Part shown: one piece after another, positions 18,415-26,631 of the stretch
Position numbering within the stretch: position 1 is the stretch's first letter
Layout of the letters: the number at the start of each line of letters is the position of its first letter
Assembly (NCBI RefSeq): GCF_000712295.1
Contig: NZ_JMKI01000026.1
Coordinates: forward strand, 62,001 to 126,000
Length of the DNA: 64,000 bases
Direction of reading: 5' to 3'
DNA from: Synergistes jonesii
GTDB taxonomy: Bacteria > Synergistota > Synergistia > Synergistales > Synergistaceae
Translations under genes and position numbers: made by a program
The notes under the pieces: model-generated
What the model saw: the letters and a program-made list of their open reading frames with translations, nothing else
Database searches by the model: none
Told to the model about the DNA's origin: nothing

Positions 18415-18773
18415 AAATAGTGATTCCCGTAGATGAGAAAAAACCGGAAAGCAGCGTCTGTGTCTCCTTTGGCAGGGCACCTTACTTTATGCTGCACGAT
18501 ACCGAGGGAAAAACAACGGAATATATCGCCAATACTGCTGCCGAAGCACAGGGAGGTGCTGGGCTTAAAGCTGCGCAGCTTATCGTGGACTGCGGCGCCA
18601 ACGTTCTGCTCGCTCTCCGCTGCGGTCAAAATGCAGCAGATGTGCTGAATGCCGCCCAGATAAAGATCCATAAGGCCGAAGGGCTTAGAACTGCCGAAAA
18701 CCTTGCCGCCTTTCAAGAGGGAAAGCTTACACTTATGACCCAGTTTCAAGCAGGCTTTCACGGCCGCCAGTGA
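18411..18773 (+). CDS. NifX/NifB-C-like (dinitrogenase iron-molybdenum cofactor family) protein
   Basis: A 120-residue protein of the dinitrogenase iron-molybdenum cofactor (PF02579-type) family: it begins MKIVIPVDE, has the SFGRAPYFMLHD strand, GGAGLKAAQLIVDCGANVLL and ends soon after a short helix. Such proteins bind metal-sulfur clusters; the orange protein of Desulfovibrio is a relative. I chose ATG 18411 (after GGAAGGAGGAAACC) over a longer frame. It overlaps the ATPase gene downstream by four bases. Confidence 0.88.
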   Translation: MKIVIPVDEKKPESSVCVSFGRAPYFMLHDTEGKTTEYIANTAAEAQGGAGLKAAQLIVDCGANVLLALRCGQNAADVLNAAQIKIHKAEGLRTAENLAAFQEGKLTLMTQFQAGFHGRQ

Positions 18774-19609
18774 AGCTGGCGGTTTTAAGCGGCAAAGGCG
18801 GGACCGGAAAGACCTTTGTGTCGGTGAATCTGGCGGCAGCAGCAGGCAGCGCCACCTATATCGACTGCGACGTTGAGGAGCCTAACGGAAGGCTTTTTTT
18901 GAAGCCTGAAAGACTGACAAGCAAAACTGTCACCACTAAGCAACCCGCCTTTGACGCCGAGAAATGCACGGGCTGCCGCAAGTGCGTGGGCTTCTGCCGC
19001 TTTAACGCTCTGGTCTACGTAAAGGCCAAACCCATGCTTTTTTCAGAGGTATGCCACTCCTGCGGAGGGTGCAGGCTGCTTTGCCCATCCGGCGCGATAT
19101 CGGAGACAGAAAAGCCGGTGGGAGTCGTGGAGTGTGGAGAGAGCGGTGGCGTCCGCGTCGTCACCGGCTGTATGGATTTGGGCGAAGCGTCCGGCATTCC
19201 CATCATCAAAGCTGCGCTTGCCGAGGCATCCAATGCGGATGAACTGACCGTTATTGACTGTCCTCCAGGAAGTGCCTGCTCCGTGATGGAAAGCGTTCAA
19301 TCCGCAGATTATTGCCTGCTGGTGGCAGAGTCTACCGCCTTCGGCCTACATAATTTTAAGATGGTCTATGAACTGGTGAGATTACTTCATAAGCCCTGCG
19401 GCGTGGTCATCAACAAGGCAGACGGGGAATATATTGCGCTCGATATTTTTTGCCGGGAACACGGTATTCCCGTGCTGTGCTGCATCCCGTACAGTGAAAA
19501 GCTGGCTTGGCTGGGTGCGAGCGGCCAGATCGCAGCTCTTGCTGACAGCAAATACGCGAAACTGTTTCACAGCCTTCTCGACGATATCCGAAAGGAGGCG
19601 TGCGTATGA
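18770..19609 (+). CDS. MinD-type P-loop ATPase with inserted 2[4Fe-4S] ferredoxin domain (first copy)
   Basis: A 279-residue MinD/Mrp-superfamily ATPase. The deviant Walker A GKGGTGKT is at residues 8-15; an inserted ferredoxin domain (about 60-115) has CTGCRKCVGFC and CHSCGGCRLLCPS, eight cysteines for two [4Fe-4S] clusters; the switch region VIDCPPGSACS follows (about 163). In orp-type operons two such ATPases occur in tandem, as here. GTG start overlapping the NifX-like gene. Complete and without disruption. Confidence 0.92.
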   Translation: MKLAVLSGKGGTGKTFVSVNLAAAAGSATYIDCDVEEPNGRLFLKPERLTSKTVTTKQPAFDAEKCTGCRKCVGFCRFNALVYVKAKPMLFSEVCHSCGGCRLLCPSGAISETEKPVGVVECGESGGVRVVTGCMDLGEASGIPIIKAALAEASNADELTVIDCPPGSACSVMESVQSADYCLLVAESTAFGLHNFKMVYELVRLLHKPCGVVINKADGEYIALDIFCREHGIPVLCCIPYSEKLAWLGASGQIAALADSKYAKLFHSLLDDIRKEACV

Positions 19610-20487
19610 AAAAACTGCTGATCCTCAGCGGCAAAGGCGGTACGGGCAAGACCACTGTGGCTGCCGCTTTTATCGATTTCCTGAACGCGGAAGCCTTTGC
19701 CGACTGTGATGTGGATGCGCCGAACCTGCATTTGGTTGCAGGGATGAACACTCTGCCGGAACGCTGGGATTATTTCGGTTCTCAAAAGGCTTTCATTGAT
19801 CCCCCAAAATGCGTCGGCTGCGGGGCCTGTCTCGACAATTGCCGTTTTGACGCCATCGTGCTGCGAGACGGGATATGCGAGGTCGACGAATACGCCTGCG
19901 AAGGTTGCGGCGTATGTGAATATGTCTGCCCTCAAAGCGCCGTGACCATGAGCGATGACGTCGCCGGGGAACAGATGCTGTATAAAGACAGCCGCGTGTT
20001 TTCCACAGCGAAGCTCAAAATGGGCCGCGGAAACTCCGGCAAGCTGGTCACAGGAGTTAAAAAGGCCCTTATAAGTGCAGCACCGGATTCGGAGCTTGCC
20101 GTGATTGATGGATCCCCCGGTGTTGGCTGTCCGGTCATCGCTTCTGTCAGCGGAGTGAATCTGGTGCTCATTGTGGCCGAACCATCGCTCTCCGGTATCC
20201 ATGACATGGAGCGTATTCTGAAAACTGCAGTCATACTCATGGCGAAAGTCGCGGTCTGCGTTAACAAATACGATGTCTGTATGGAAAAGATGGAGGACAT
20301 CGAAAGATATTGCCGAGAAAAGAGCGTGCCCTTTGTAGGGCGGATCCCATTTGATAAGCAGGCATCTGCCACTATCAACGCAGGACACAGCCTTGCATCA
20401 GTTGACTGTCCGGCAAGGGATGCGCTCAGAGATGTTTTCAAGAACACTATCGCGCTGTTGAGAGAGGATAGCTATGTTGAATATTAA
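19606..20487 (+). CDS. MinD-type P-loop ATPase with inserted 2[4Fe-4S] ferredoxin domain (second copy)
   Basis: A 293-residue paralogue of the preceding gene with GKGGTGKTT at the N-terminus, ferredoxin motifs CVGCGACLDNC and CEGCGVCEYVCP (about residues 65-110) and IDGSPGVGCP as the switch/Walker B region. ATG 19606 follows AAAGGAGG at 19591-19598; the stop of the first copy overlaps it. The two ATPases probably form a heterodimer that delivers or reduces a cluster on the NifX-like protein (inference from orp operons). It is the last intact gene before the decayed half of the cluster. Confidence 0.92.
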   Translation: MKKLLILSGKGGTGKTTVAAAFIDFLNAEAFADCDVDAPNLHLVAGMNTLPERWDYFGSQKAFIDPPKCVGCGACLDNCRFDAIVLRDGICEVDEYACEGCGVCEYVCPQSAVTMSDDVAGEQMLYKDSRVFSTAKLKMGRGNSGKLVTGVKKALISAAPDSELAVIDGSPGVGCPVIASVSGVNLVLIVAEPSLSGIHDMERILKTAVILMAKVAVCVNKYDVCMEKMEDIERYCREKSVPFVGRIPFDKQASATINAGHSLASVDCPARDALRDVFKNTIALLREDSYVEY

Positions 20488-21245
20488 AGTTTTGCTGGAG
20501 AATACGCAGGTACGACCCCGACGCACTGACGGAGCACTGCTTGAGCCTGTATATCGAAACAGAACGCCATAAGCTCCTTTTTGATATGGGGCAGACCGAT
20601 CTGTTCGCGCGAAATGCCCGGACGCTTGGGGTCAATCTCAGCAATGTGGCATAGCGGTTCTTTCACACGGACACTATGATCACGGAGGTGGACTCCGCAT
20701 CCGCAGGTCATGGAGATCAATAAAAACGCGCCGATATATAAGCTGCCATGCCTTTGAGCCACATTATTCCGGTGCGGAACGTTATTATTGGCCTTGCCCC
20801 GGCGTTCAGCGGCGACCCGCGCTTTATATCTGTGGCAGATCACACGCGAATCGAAGATGAATTGGAGCTGTTTACCTGTAATAGCTCCCCGCGGCCGTAT
20901 CAAACGGACAGCGCTGGCCTGAATGCATCGCACAGACCAGGATTGACGCCGGACGATTTCCGGCATGAGCAGTATCTGCTGATTCGTGACGGCCCACGCA
21001 GGGCGCTTGTAAGCGGTTGCTCCCATAAATGGGTTCTGAACATCATGGAGTGGTTTCATCCTGATGTTTTGATTGGGGCTTTCACTTCATAAAACTGAAC
21101 CCTAATGGCGAGGGCAAGAAAAGGCTTGCATCTTGCATCTGCGGCGAAAAAACTGAGTTAGTATACTGCGTCTTTTTACATCTGCCACTGCGCAGGTGTG
21201 GAGCAATATGGTATTATCTAGCCAGCAGCGGTTAAGAAATCGTAC
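20474..21245 (+). pseudogene. MBL-fold metallo-hydrolase, broken
   Basis: Pieces of one metallo-beta-lactamase-fold protein are readable in shifting frames: MLNIKVLLENT at 20474, then LSLYIETERHKLLFDMGQTD, then IAVLSHGHYDHGGGL (the HxHxDH metal motif) near 20655, FEPHYSGAERY near 20745, a long stretch through VSGCSHK near 21010-21090, and finally FYICHCAGVEQYGI near 21175. At least five frameshifts separate them. The start overlaps the preceding ATPase gene, as an intact operon gene would. Clearly a decayed gene. Confidence 0.88.
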
Positions 21246-21263
21246 TGTGAGGAGGCATTTAGC

Positions 21264-22094
21264 ATAAGCGAAAACTGCTCGCATAACTGCTAGAGCTGCA
21301 ACGAGACTTACAACAAGAGGACGAAAGAGAGCCTTTTGGCAAGGCCACATGAGCTGAGCCATATCAAAAAGGTGATCAGCGTGGTCAGCGGTAAGGGCGA
21401 CGTGGGCAAATCCATTGTCATACCCCTGTTGGCGATGCTGGCACAGCGTGATGGGTTTGAGACAGCCATTCTGAATGCCGACATCACCGGCCCATCCATA
21501 CCCAAAGCGCTTGGCCTGCGCGAAAAGGCCTAGGGCAGCGAGTTTGGGCTTTAGCCGGTGAAAACCAAAATCGGGATTTCCATCATGTCGCTGAATCTGC
21601 TGACGGAAAATGAAACCAATCCGGTGGTGTGGCGCGGACCGCTTATCGCCGGAACGGCCAAGCAGTTCTGGGCGGACGTCATCTGGGGCGATGTGGATTA
21701 TATGTTCATTGACGTGCCGCCCGGAACCGGCGATGTTCCGCTCACGGTATTCCAGTCCATTCCTGTGGATGGCCCCACCATCGTTGCATCCCCGCAGGAA
21801 CTGGTAGGTATGATTGTGGAAAAAGCGATCAACATGGCCCAGATGATGCATATCCCCGTTTTCGCCCTGGTTGAGAGTATGAGCTGTATTACATGCCCGG
21901 ACTGCGGAAAGGAAATCCGCGTGTTCGGAGAAGGCCACATTGACGAAATCGCCGAAAAGCACGGCGTTCAGACTGTTGCCCGTTTGCCTATCGATCCCAA
22001 GCTGGCTGCCGCATGTGATGCCGGAAGGATCGAGCTGTTCGACGTCGGTTGGCTGGATGGCTTGATGAAGAAACTGGCATCGGAAAACAAATAA
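21264..22094 (+). pseudogene. Mrp/NBP35-type ATPase, broken
   Basis: An Mrp/ApbC-family ATPase that reads in a single frame but is no longer translatable: the expected ATG is ATA (21264), and in-frame TAG codons stand at 21291, 21531 and 21552. The N-terminal Cys-rich segment (SENCSHNC...CNET), the P-loop region, TAILNADITGPSIPK, FIDVPPGTGDVPLT and the CPDCGKE motif are all recognisable. Even the P-loop is altered (GKGDVGKS for GKGGVGKS). The 3' part (21558-22094) could be translated separately but would lack the nucleotide-binding loop. Confidence 0.9.
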
Positions 22095-22126
22095 AGGCGC
22101 GAGCCGAAATAATGGAGGATAACATT

Positions 22127-22516
22127 ATGAAAATCACTGTTGCAAGCATGGGAAACATGGTGGCCGGTCACTTCGGCCACTGCGAAAACTTCAATATCTA
22201 TGAGAGCTTAAGCGGCGTCGTGACCTAGGCGCAGAGCATCCCCAACCCCGAACACAAGCCCGGATTTCTACCGAATTTCCTCGGCGACATGGGCGTGGAG
22301 GTCATCATCGCTGGCGGCATGGACGACGGAGCTGTGGAGATATTCAATGAGCGGAATATCGAGGTCATCGTCGGCGCGCAGGGCGACGCAAAGGTCGCCG
22401 TGGAAAGCTATTTGCGAGGCGATCTCAAGTCCACGGATCCATCTGTCACGAGCATGAGCACGCGGATGAGTGCGGAGAAAAATAAGCGATATAGGGTATT
22501 TGAAGCCGCACTGTAA
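22127..22516 (+). pseudogene. second NifX-like (orange-protein type) gene, broken
   Basis: The frame starts well (MKITVASMGNMVAGHFGHCE, ATG 22127 after GGAGG) but meets TAG at 22226-22228, then resumes in frame with SIPNPEHKPGFLPNFLGDMG and IFNERNIEVIVGAQGDAKVA. A one-base loss near 22435 shifts the C-terminus: the other frame reads a His-rich CHEHEHADECGEK tail ending at TAA 22483-22485, the form expected for the family. One stop plus one frameshift make it a pseudogene of about 120 codons. Confidence 0.87.
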
Positions 22517-22539
22517 TTGCTGATGTACAGGAGGAGAAT

Positions 22540-22854
22540 ATGTTGAAAACCAAAATAATTACCAGCACACAGAAAAATACTATTGAACTTGTTAATCGCA
22601 GGATATGTGACAAGAGCGTTTCTGAAGCGCTTGGCAGGCGGGAATACACTGCATTAGGTCTATGTGAAGGATCGGTGGCAGACATCATTGTATCTTGTGA
22701 CATAGCTGAAAAGGCAGCCGACGTGATCGCAATTGAAATACAAGGCAATTGCCCGCAGCACATGGTATGCCTTGGTATATTCGGCAGTGTAGCCGCAGTC
22801 AAAACCGCTGTAAGCGCGGTGGATAAGCATTTTAACGGGAACGATCATGCCTAA
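22540..22854 (+). CDS. single-domain BMC (microcompartment shell)-like protein
   Basis: An intact 104-residue frame with a strong RBS (ACAGGAGGAGAAT before ATG 22540) among pseudogenes. From about residue 34 it resembles a bacterial-microcompartment shell domain: EYTALGLCEGSVADIIVSCD, the AEKAADV helix that follows, and a late strand-helix GIFGSVAAVKTAVSAV matching the BMC GDVxAVxxAv pattern. No other microcompartment genes are in the window. The first 30 residues (polar, basic) are outside the domain. Whether it assembles anything is unknown; the family call is by eye. Confidence 0.6.
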   Translation: MLKTKIITSTQKNTIELVNRRICDKSVSEALGRREYTALGLCEGSVADIIVSCDIAEKAADVIAIEIQGNCPQHMVCLGIFGSVAAVKTAVSAVDKHFNGNDHA

Positions 22855-22986
22855 AACTCTGATGTTCTGATGCCGTATCCATCGTGAACAAACACCATTA
22901 AAGTCATGTGGATGATGATTTTTCATGGACAATTTCTTCATGGCGGTTATAACAAGAATAGCAAGAAAACAAAGGAGGTTGATGCA

Positions 22987-23640
22987 ATGAAAAAATATAT
23001 CTGCTCCGTCTGCGGCTTCATCTATGACGAGGCAAAGGGCATCCCCGAAGTGAGTATTGCGCCGGGAACCAAGTGGAAAGACCTGCCCGACGACTGGTTA
23101 TGCCCCCTCTGCGGTGCGGCTGATGGCGAATTCAGAGAGCAGAGATCACAAGCGTCCATGAAGAAAACTCTGCACGTTATGGAAACTCCCACGGATATGG
23201 AAGGAGCTGACGCTGCTGGAGATGAGCATTCTCTGCTCCAATTTGGCACGGGGTTGTGCAAAACAGTACAAATCTGAAGAAGCCGCGTTGTTCACCGAGC
23301 TTGCCTGGTATTATAAAGCTGTGTCGGCTCTGGCGAATAATCCCTCGTTTGCGGGGCTGCTCAATCTCATAGAGAAAGACCTCGAAAACGGGTTCCCCGC
23401 AGCGAACCCGTCTAATCCGACCACAAGGATTGTGGGGTGCTGCGAGCGCTGATCTAAAGCGAGGAGGCCACGCGCATCCTTAAGTCTATGCTGACCCGCT
23501 ACGAAAAAGAGGGCGAAGCTATACTGGGGAATACCGGTGTATATGTCTGCACCATTTGCGGCTTTATGTTTGTGGGCGACAGCCCTCCACAAATCTGCCC
23601 TGTGTGTAAGGTTCCGAGCTGGAAGTTTGCTGCCTATGTC
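22987..23640 (+). pseudogene. rubredoxin fusion protein, broken
   Basis: It begins as a normal rubredoxin ([18 protein letters not shown] ... CPLCGA, ATG 22987 after AAAGGAGG). After about residue 68 the frame shifts, and the helical continuation ([20 protein letters not shown], about 23229 on) is in another frame; a further shift and a TAA (near 23453) precede SEEATRILKSMLTRYEKEGE and a second, rubrerythrin-like zinc/iron ribbon (VYVCTICGFMFVG ... CPVCKVPSWKF). Together these match a known rubredoxin-helical-rubredoxin fusion. The first rubredoxin domain alone could still be made as a 96-residue product. Confidence 0.82.
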
Positions 23641-23649
23641 TTTATGTTT

Positions 23650-23850
23650 GCCCTACCGGGGCGGCGGACACCGAAAACAGAATTATCGACGAGGACAAAT
23701 GCATCGGCTGTAGTGTCTGTGCCAATGCCAATGCCAATGCCAATGCCAATGCGTGTCCCAGCGGTGCCATCTCCATGGTACCAAAGGAGTTGCCGTCCCA
23801 ACAGCCTAAAGCCGATCTCGTCAAGGCGGCGCTGACCACGGTTTTTGACG
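23650..23850 (+). pseudogene. ferredoxin remnant with an expanded Ala-Asn repeat
   Basis: One frame reads ADTENRIIDEDKCIGCSVCAN, then further Ala-Asn pairs, then ACPSGAISMV: a [4Fe-4S] ferredoxin motif whose last spacing is stretched by four extra Ala-Asn units. No start codon with RBS is seen, and the frame runs on without a break into unrelated sequence, so it is a remnant and possibly fused to the permease remains downstream. Confidence 0.65.
23721..23750. repeat. GCCAAT hexanucleotide tandem repeat, five copies
   Basis: Five perfect GCCAAT units inside the ferredoxin remnant encode (Ala-Asn)5 where ferredoxins have a single Ala-Asn between cysteines three and four. Replication slippage is the likely origin. 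Confidence 0.97.
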
Positions 23851-24145
23851 GTACTGCTGATTATCTGCATGATGCTATCAATTTTGAACTAGGGAACGAT
23901 CTCGAAACTGCTGAGCAGCGGCTCCGGTGTTCTTGGTATAGCAATTGCGGCCGTCGTCAGCTCTATCACGCTCATCCCCCCCGGCTTCGTGGCCTTTCCA
24001 GCGGCTGTCAAACGCAACCTGTTAGCGCTGGTCTTTGCTGTCTGTGGCTCCTTTGCGATTGGAGGTATACTGGCATGAAAAAGCTGATTCCGGTTTTTTT
24101 ACTTGAGCATGTAGCTTGTACTATATTGTTGGAGGAAATCACATG
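23850..24145 (+). pseudogene. permease remnant and truncated following gene
   Basis: After a stretch resembling a permease N-terminus (TVFDGTADYLHDAIN), a frame at 23914-24078 reads GVLGIAIAAVVSSITLIPPG and FVAFPAAVKRNLLALVF, the hydrophobic core of a DUF318/ArsP-like permease with most of the protein deleted. Overlapping its stop, ATG 24075 starts MKKLIPVFLLEHV, a 23-codon frame that may be the stub of the small membrane gene often found next. Neither is likely functional. Confidence 0.5.
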
Positions 24146-24232
24146 AAGAAATGTGAGAAAATAGATTCAGGATTTGCCTTTTTGTGATAGCATATTGCGC
24201 GTTGGACAGAAAAATAACGGGAGGAATTTGCA

Positions 24233-25159
24233 ATGTCATTAGGGAAAAAATTTGCGTCCGGCGCCCTCGTCTTCTTTTCCGCCGCGGCGATAGCGGCGTC
24301 GGCCTTCGCGGCCGACAAGGATGAAACGGTTGTAACTGTCGGCTCGCAGTCTTTGAAACAGAGCGAGGTCCTGAGCCTGCTGCAGAACACAGCGGGAGAC
24401 AACGCGATGATGGTCGGCCTCATGCTTCAACAGTCGACGCTGCCGGAGCGCGTCGATATGGCCAAACAGATGGCCGACGCGATGCTCTTCGCCGAAGGCG
24501 CGAAGCGGAGCGGGATTTCGTCGCGCGGCGACGTCGCCCTCAAGATAAAATGGCAGGAAGTACAGATTCTCCTCGAAGCCTACCTTCAAGAGTTAAGCAA
24601 GAAGTGGGATATGGGCGAGAAGGCTCAGAAGGCTTATTATAATGAGAACAAGAGCGAATTCGTGCAGCGTCCGGCGGCTCATCTCCGCCACATAATGACC
24701 TCGGCGGAGAAGGATGCCGCCGACGTCATCCTCGACATCTACAAAAACAAGGACTTCGCAAAGGCCGCCGAGAAATACAGCCGCGACCCCAACACGGCGG
24801 CGCGCGGCGGAGACCTCGGATGGATGGAGAAGGGAGTCATGCCCGAAGAGATAGACAAGGCGATCGAGGGAGCGCGTGAAAAAACTCTCGTCGGCCCCGT
24901 TAAGACGGAGCTCGGATGGCATGTCGTCGAAGTCCTCGAACGCCGCGGCGAGAAGCAGCTCTCATTCGAAGAGGCCCAACAGGAAGTGATCCAGCGCATG
25001 CAACTGAGCTACGTCAACAAGGAACTCGAGAAGCTCAGGGAAAAGATCAATGTCAAAATAAACGAGAGGGCGCTTGAAAATCTCGCCGGCATTCCGGCCG
25101 CGCCGCTCGAAAAGACTCCCGGAGCCGCGGAGGAAAAACCCGCCGAGAAAAAAGACTGA
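24233..25159 (+). CDS. periplasmic parvulin-type peptidyl-prolyl isomerase (SurA/PrsA-like)
   Basis: A 308-residue secreted protein: signal peptide (cleavage expected after SAFA near residue 26), a SurA_N-like helical chaperone region (about 30-150), a parvulin rotamase domain (about 150-250; RPAAHLRHIMTS, GGDLGWMEKG, ELGWHVVEVLER) and a charged Lys/Pro/Glu tail. It should assist folding of exported or outer-membrane proteins. ATG 24233 has GGGAGG 10 bases upstream. It marks the return to resident-style codon use (ATA for Ile, GCG/GCC) after the decayed cluster. Confidence 0.93.
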   Translation: MSLGKKFASGALVFFSAAAIAASAFAADKDETVVTVGSQSLKQSEVLSLLQNTAGDNAMMVGLMLQQSTLPERVDMAKQMADAMLFAEGAKRSGISSRGDVALKIKWQEVQILLEAYLQELSKKWDMGEKAQKAYYNENKSEFVQRPAAHLRHIMTSAEKDAADVILDIYKNKDFAKAAEKYSRDPNTAARGGDLGWMEKGVMPEEIDKAIEGAREKTLVGPVKTELGWHVVEVLERRGEKQLSFEEAQQEVIQRMQLSYVNKELEKLREKINVKINERALENLAGIPAAPLEKTPGAAEEKPAEKKD

Positions 25160-25259
25160 CCGGCTTGCGGTGTGAAACAAGCGCCGGAGCGGAGGCTGAC
25201 GCAGCGCCGCTCCGATTTTTTACGCGCTCTCGGCGGGGTCGGGCGCCGCAGAATTTTGC

Positions 25260-25288
25260 TTGACAATTTTCAAGCAGCGTAGTATAAA
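25260..25288 (+). promoter_or_regulatory. promoter of the threonine T-box operon
   Basis: TTGACA (25260-25265), 17 bases and TATAAA (25283-25288) precede the T-box leader. Confidence 0.78.
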
Positions 25289-25319
25289 TTACGCCAACGA
25301 AGCCGATAATGACGTCGCG

Positions 25320-25557
25320 ATGATTGGGATAGTAAAGTTTATCTCCTTCACAGAGAGAGGGACGAAACGCTGAGAGTCCTTTGCAGGAGGGAATTTGAAT
25401 ACCACCCATGAGCGGATGCCGAAGCGCCTGCGATAAGGCATCGGGGTGCGCCCCTTATAGCGCGCACGAGAGCCGTCCTTGTGCGGCTGAAACGGAGTGG
25501 GACCGCGACAAATATAATGCCGCCTCTGTGCTTGATGCGCCGAGGCGGCGATTTTTT
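25320..25557 (+). promoter_or_regulatory. T-box riboswitch, threonine specific
   Basis: AGAGA (25352-25356) begins the kink-turn strand. On the 3' side of stem I the sequence GAAT-ACC-A-CCCA-TGAG (25397-25412) has the specifier-loop arrangement with ACC (Thr) at 25401-25403. The T-box is the GAGTGGGACCGCG stretch at 25495-25507. A terminator follows. The operon downstream begins with threonine synthase, which fits a threonine signal. The base after UGG is G, so pairing with the tRNA discriminator is less clear than in the Trp leader. Confidence 0.9.
25519..25557 (+). terminator. T-box regulated terminator
   Basis: GCCGCCTC (25519-25526) pairs with GAGGCGGC (25542-25549) and is followed by six T. 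Confidence 0.88.
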
Positions 25558-25590
25558 ATTTTGCGCTTACTGCGAGAAGGAGGAAGATTA

Positions 25591-26631
25591 ATGGGAGTTA
25601 TCGAAAGATACGCACAGCTTCTGCCTGTGACGGAAAGGACTCCGAGGGTCACGCTCGGCGAGGGCTCGACGCCCCTCGTTCGCGTCGGCAACATCAGCAG
25701 GATGCTCGGCATAGAGCTTTGGGCTAAGCTGGAGGGCTGCAATCCCTCCGGCTCCTTCAAAGACCGCGGGATGGTAATGGCGGTCGCCAAGGCGCTCGAA
25801 ACCGGAGCGAAGGCGCTCGTCTGCGCCTCGACAGGCAATACGTCGGCGTCGGCGGCGGCCTACGCGGCCGCGGCGGGGGTGCCCTGCTTCGTGCTGCTTC
25901 CGGCGGGGAAGGTCGCGCTCGGCAAGCTCGCCCAGGCTCTGATGTACGGCGCGACGGTCATCGCGGTAAAGGGAAATTTCGACAGAGCGCTGGAGATGGC
26001 GCGCGCCGCCGCGGAGCGCGAAGGCTTCGCGATCGTGAACTCGGTCAACCCGTACCGCCTCTGGGGGCAGAGGAGCGGAGCGTGGGAGATATGCGAGGCT
26101 CTCGGCGGAGCTCCCGACTGGCATGCGATTCCCGTCGGCAACGCCGGCAACATCAGCGCGTACTGGGCCGGCTACAAGCAGTATAAAGAGCTCGGAAAGA
26201 TCGACGGGCTGCCTAAGATGATGGGCTTTCAGGCCGCAGGCGCCGCGCCCCTCGTCACCGGCAGGCCATGCCCGAATCCCGAGACTGTGGCGACCGCTAT
26301 AAGGATCGGGAACCCGGTCAGCGCGCACCTTGCCAAAGAAGCCGTGGCGCAGTCGGGGGGGGAGTTCAACTCCGTTACCGACGAAGAGATTCTCGCCGCT
26401 CAGAAGCTCCTCTCGTCGAAAGGAGGGCTATTCGCCGAGCCCGCCTCCTGCGCGCCTCTTGCGGGGCTCATAAAGTTGAAAAAAGAGGGGCGGCTGCCCG
26501 ACGGCATCACGGCGGCTATGATACTGACGGGAAACGGGCTGAAGGATCCCAACACGGCCATGTCGCAGGTCGGGCGCCCGATAGAGATAGGCGACAGCCT
26601 TGACGAACTGTTGGAGGTGATGAAGGGGTGA
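25591..26631 (+). CDS. thrC: threonine synthase
   Basis: A 346-residue PLP enzyme converting O-phosphohomoserine to threonine. The PLP lysine is in NPSGSFKDRG (about residue 56), followed by the glycine/serine-rich phosphate site (CASTGNTSASAA, about residue 79) and the PVGNAGNISAYWAGYK region. Length and sequence match the short Bacillus-type enzyme. I chose ATG 25591 (AAGGAGGAAG upstream) because the longer in-frame extension lies inside the T-box leader. First gene of thrC-thrB-lysC-asd. Confidence 0.95.
   Translation: MGVIERYAQLLPVTERTPRVTLGEGSTPLVRVGNISRMLGIELWAKLEGCNPSGSFKDRGMVMAVAKALETGAKALVCASTGNTSASAAAYAAAAGVPCFVLLPAGKVALGKLAQALMYGATVIAVKGNFDRALEMARAAAEREGFAIVNSVNPYRLWGQRSGAWEICEALGGAPDWHAIPVGNAGNISAYWAGYKQYKELGKIDGLPKMMGFQAAGAAPLVTGRPCPNPETVATAIRIGNPVSAHLAKEAVAQSGGEFNSVTDEEILAAQKLLSSKGGLFAEPASCAPLAGLIKLKKEGRLPDGITAAMILTGNGLKDPNTAMSQVGRPIEIGDSLDELLEVMKG

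Noticed and set aside
21102-21962. Long minus-strand open frame opposite the Mrp pseudogene.
   Set aside because: His-rich composition typical of an antisense shadow; the plus strand shows clear Mrp homology.
21264-22516. Repeated in-frame TAG codons in the Mrp and NifX-like genes might signal UAG recoding (for example pyrrolysine).
   Set aside because: The same genes have frameshifts, a TAA in the next gene, a lost start codon and mutated catalytic residues; intact neighbours end normally. Decay explains all of it.
23721-23750. Short tandem repeats could be a mini CRISPR or a regulatory array.
   Set aside because: Five identical hexamers without spacers, in frame within a ferredoxin motif; slippage is sufficient.
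25408-25590. N-terminal extension of threonine synthase in the open frame from 25408.
   Set aside because: This stretch is the T-box and terminator; a strong RBS and ATG lie at 25577-25593.
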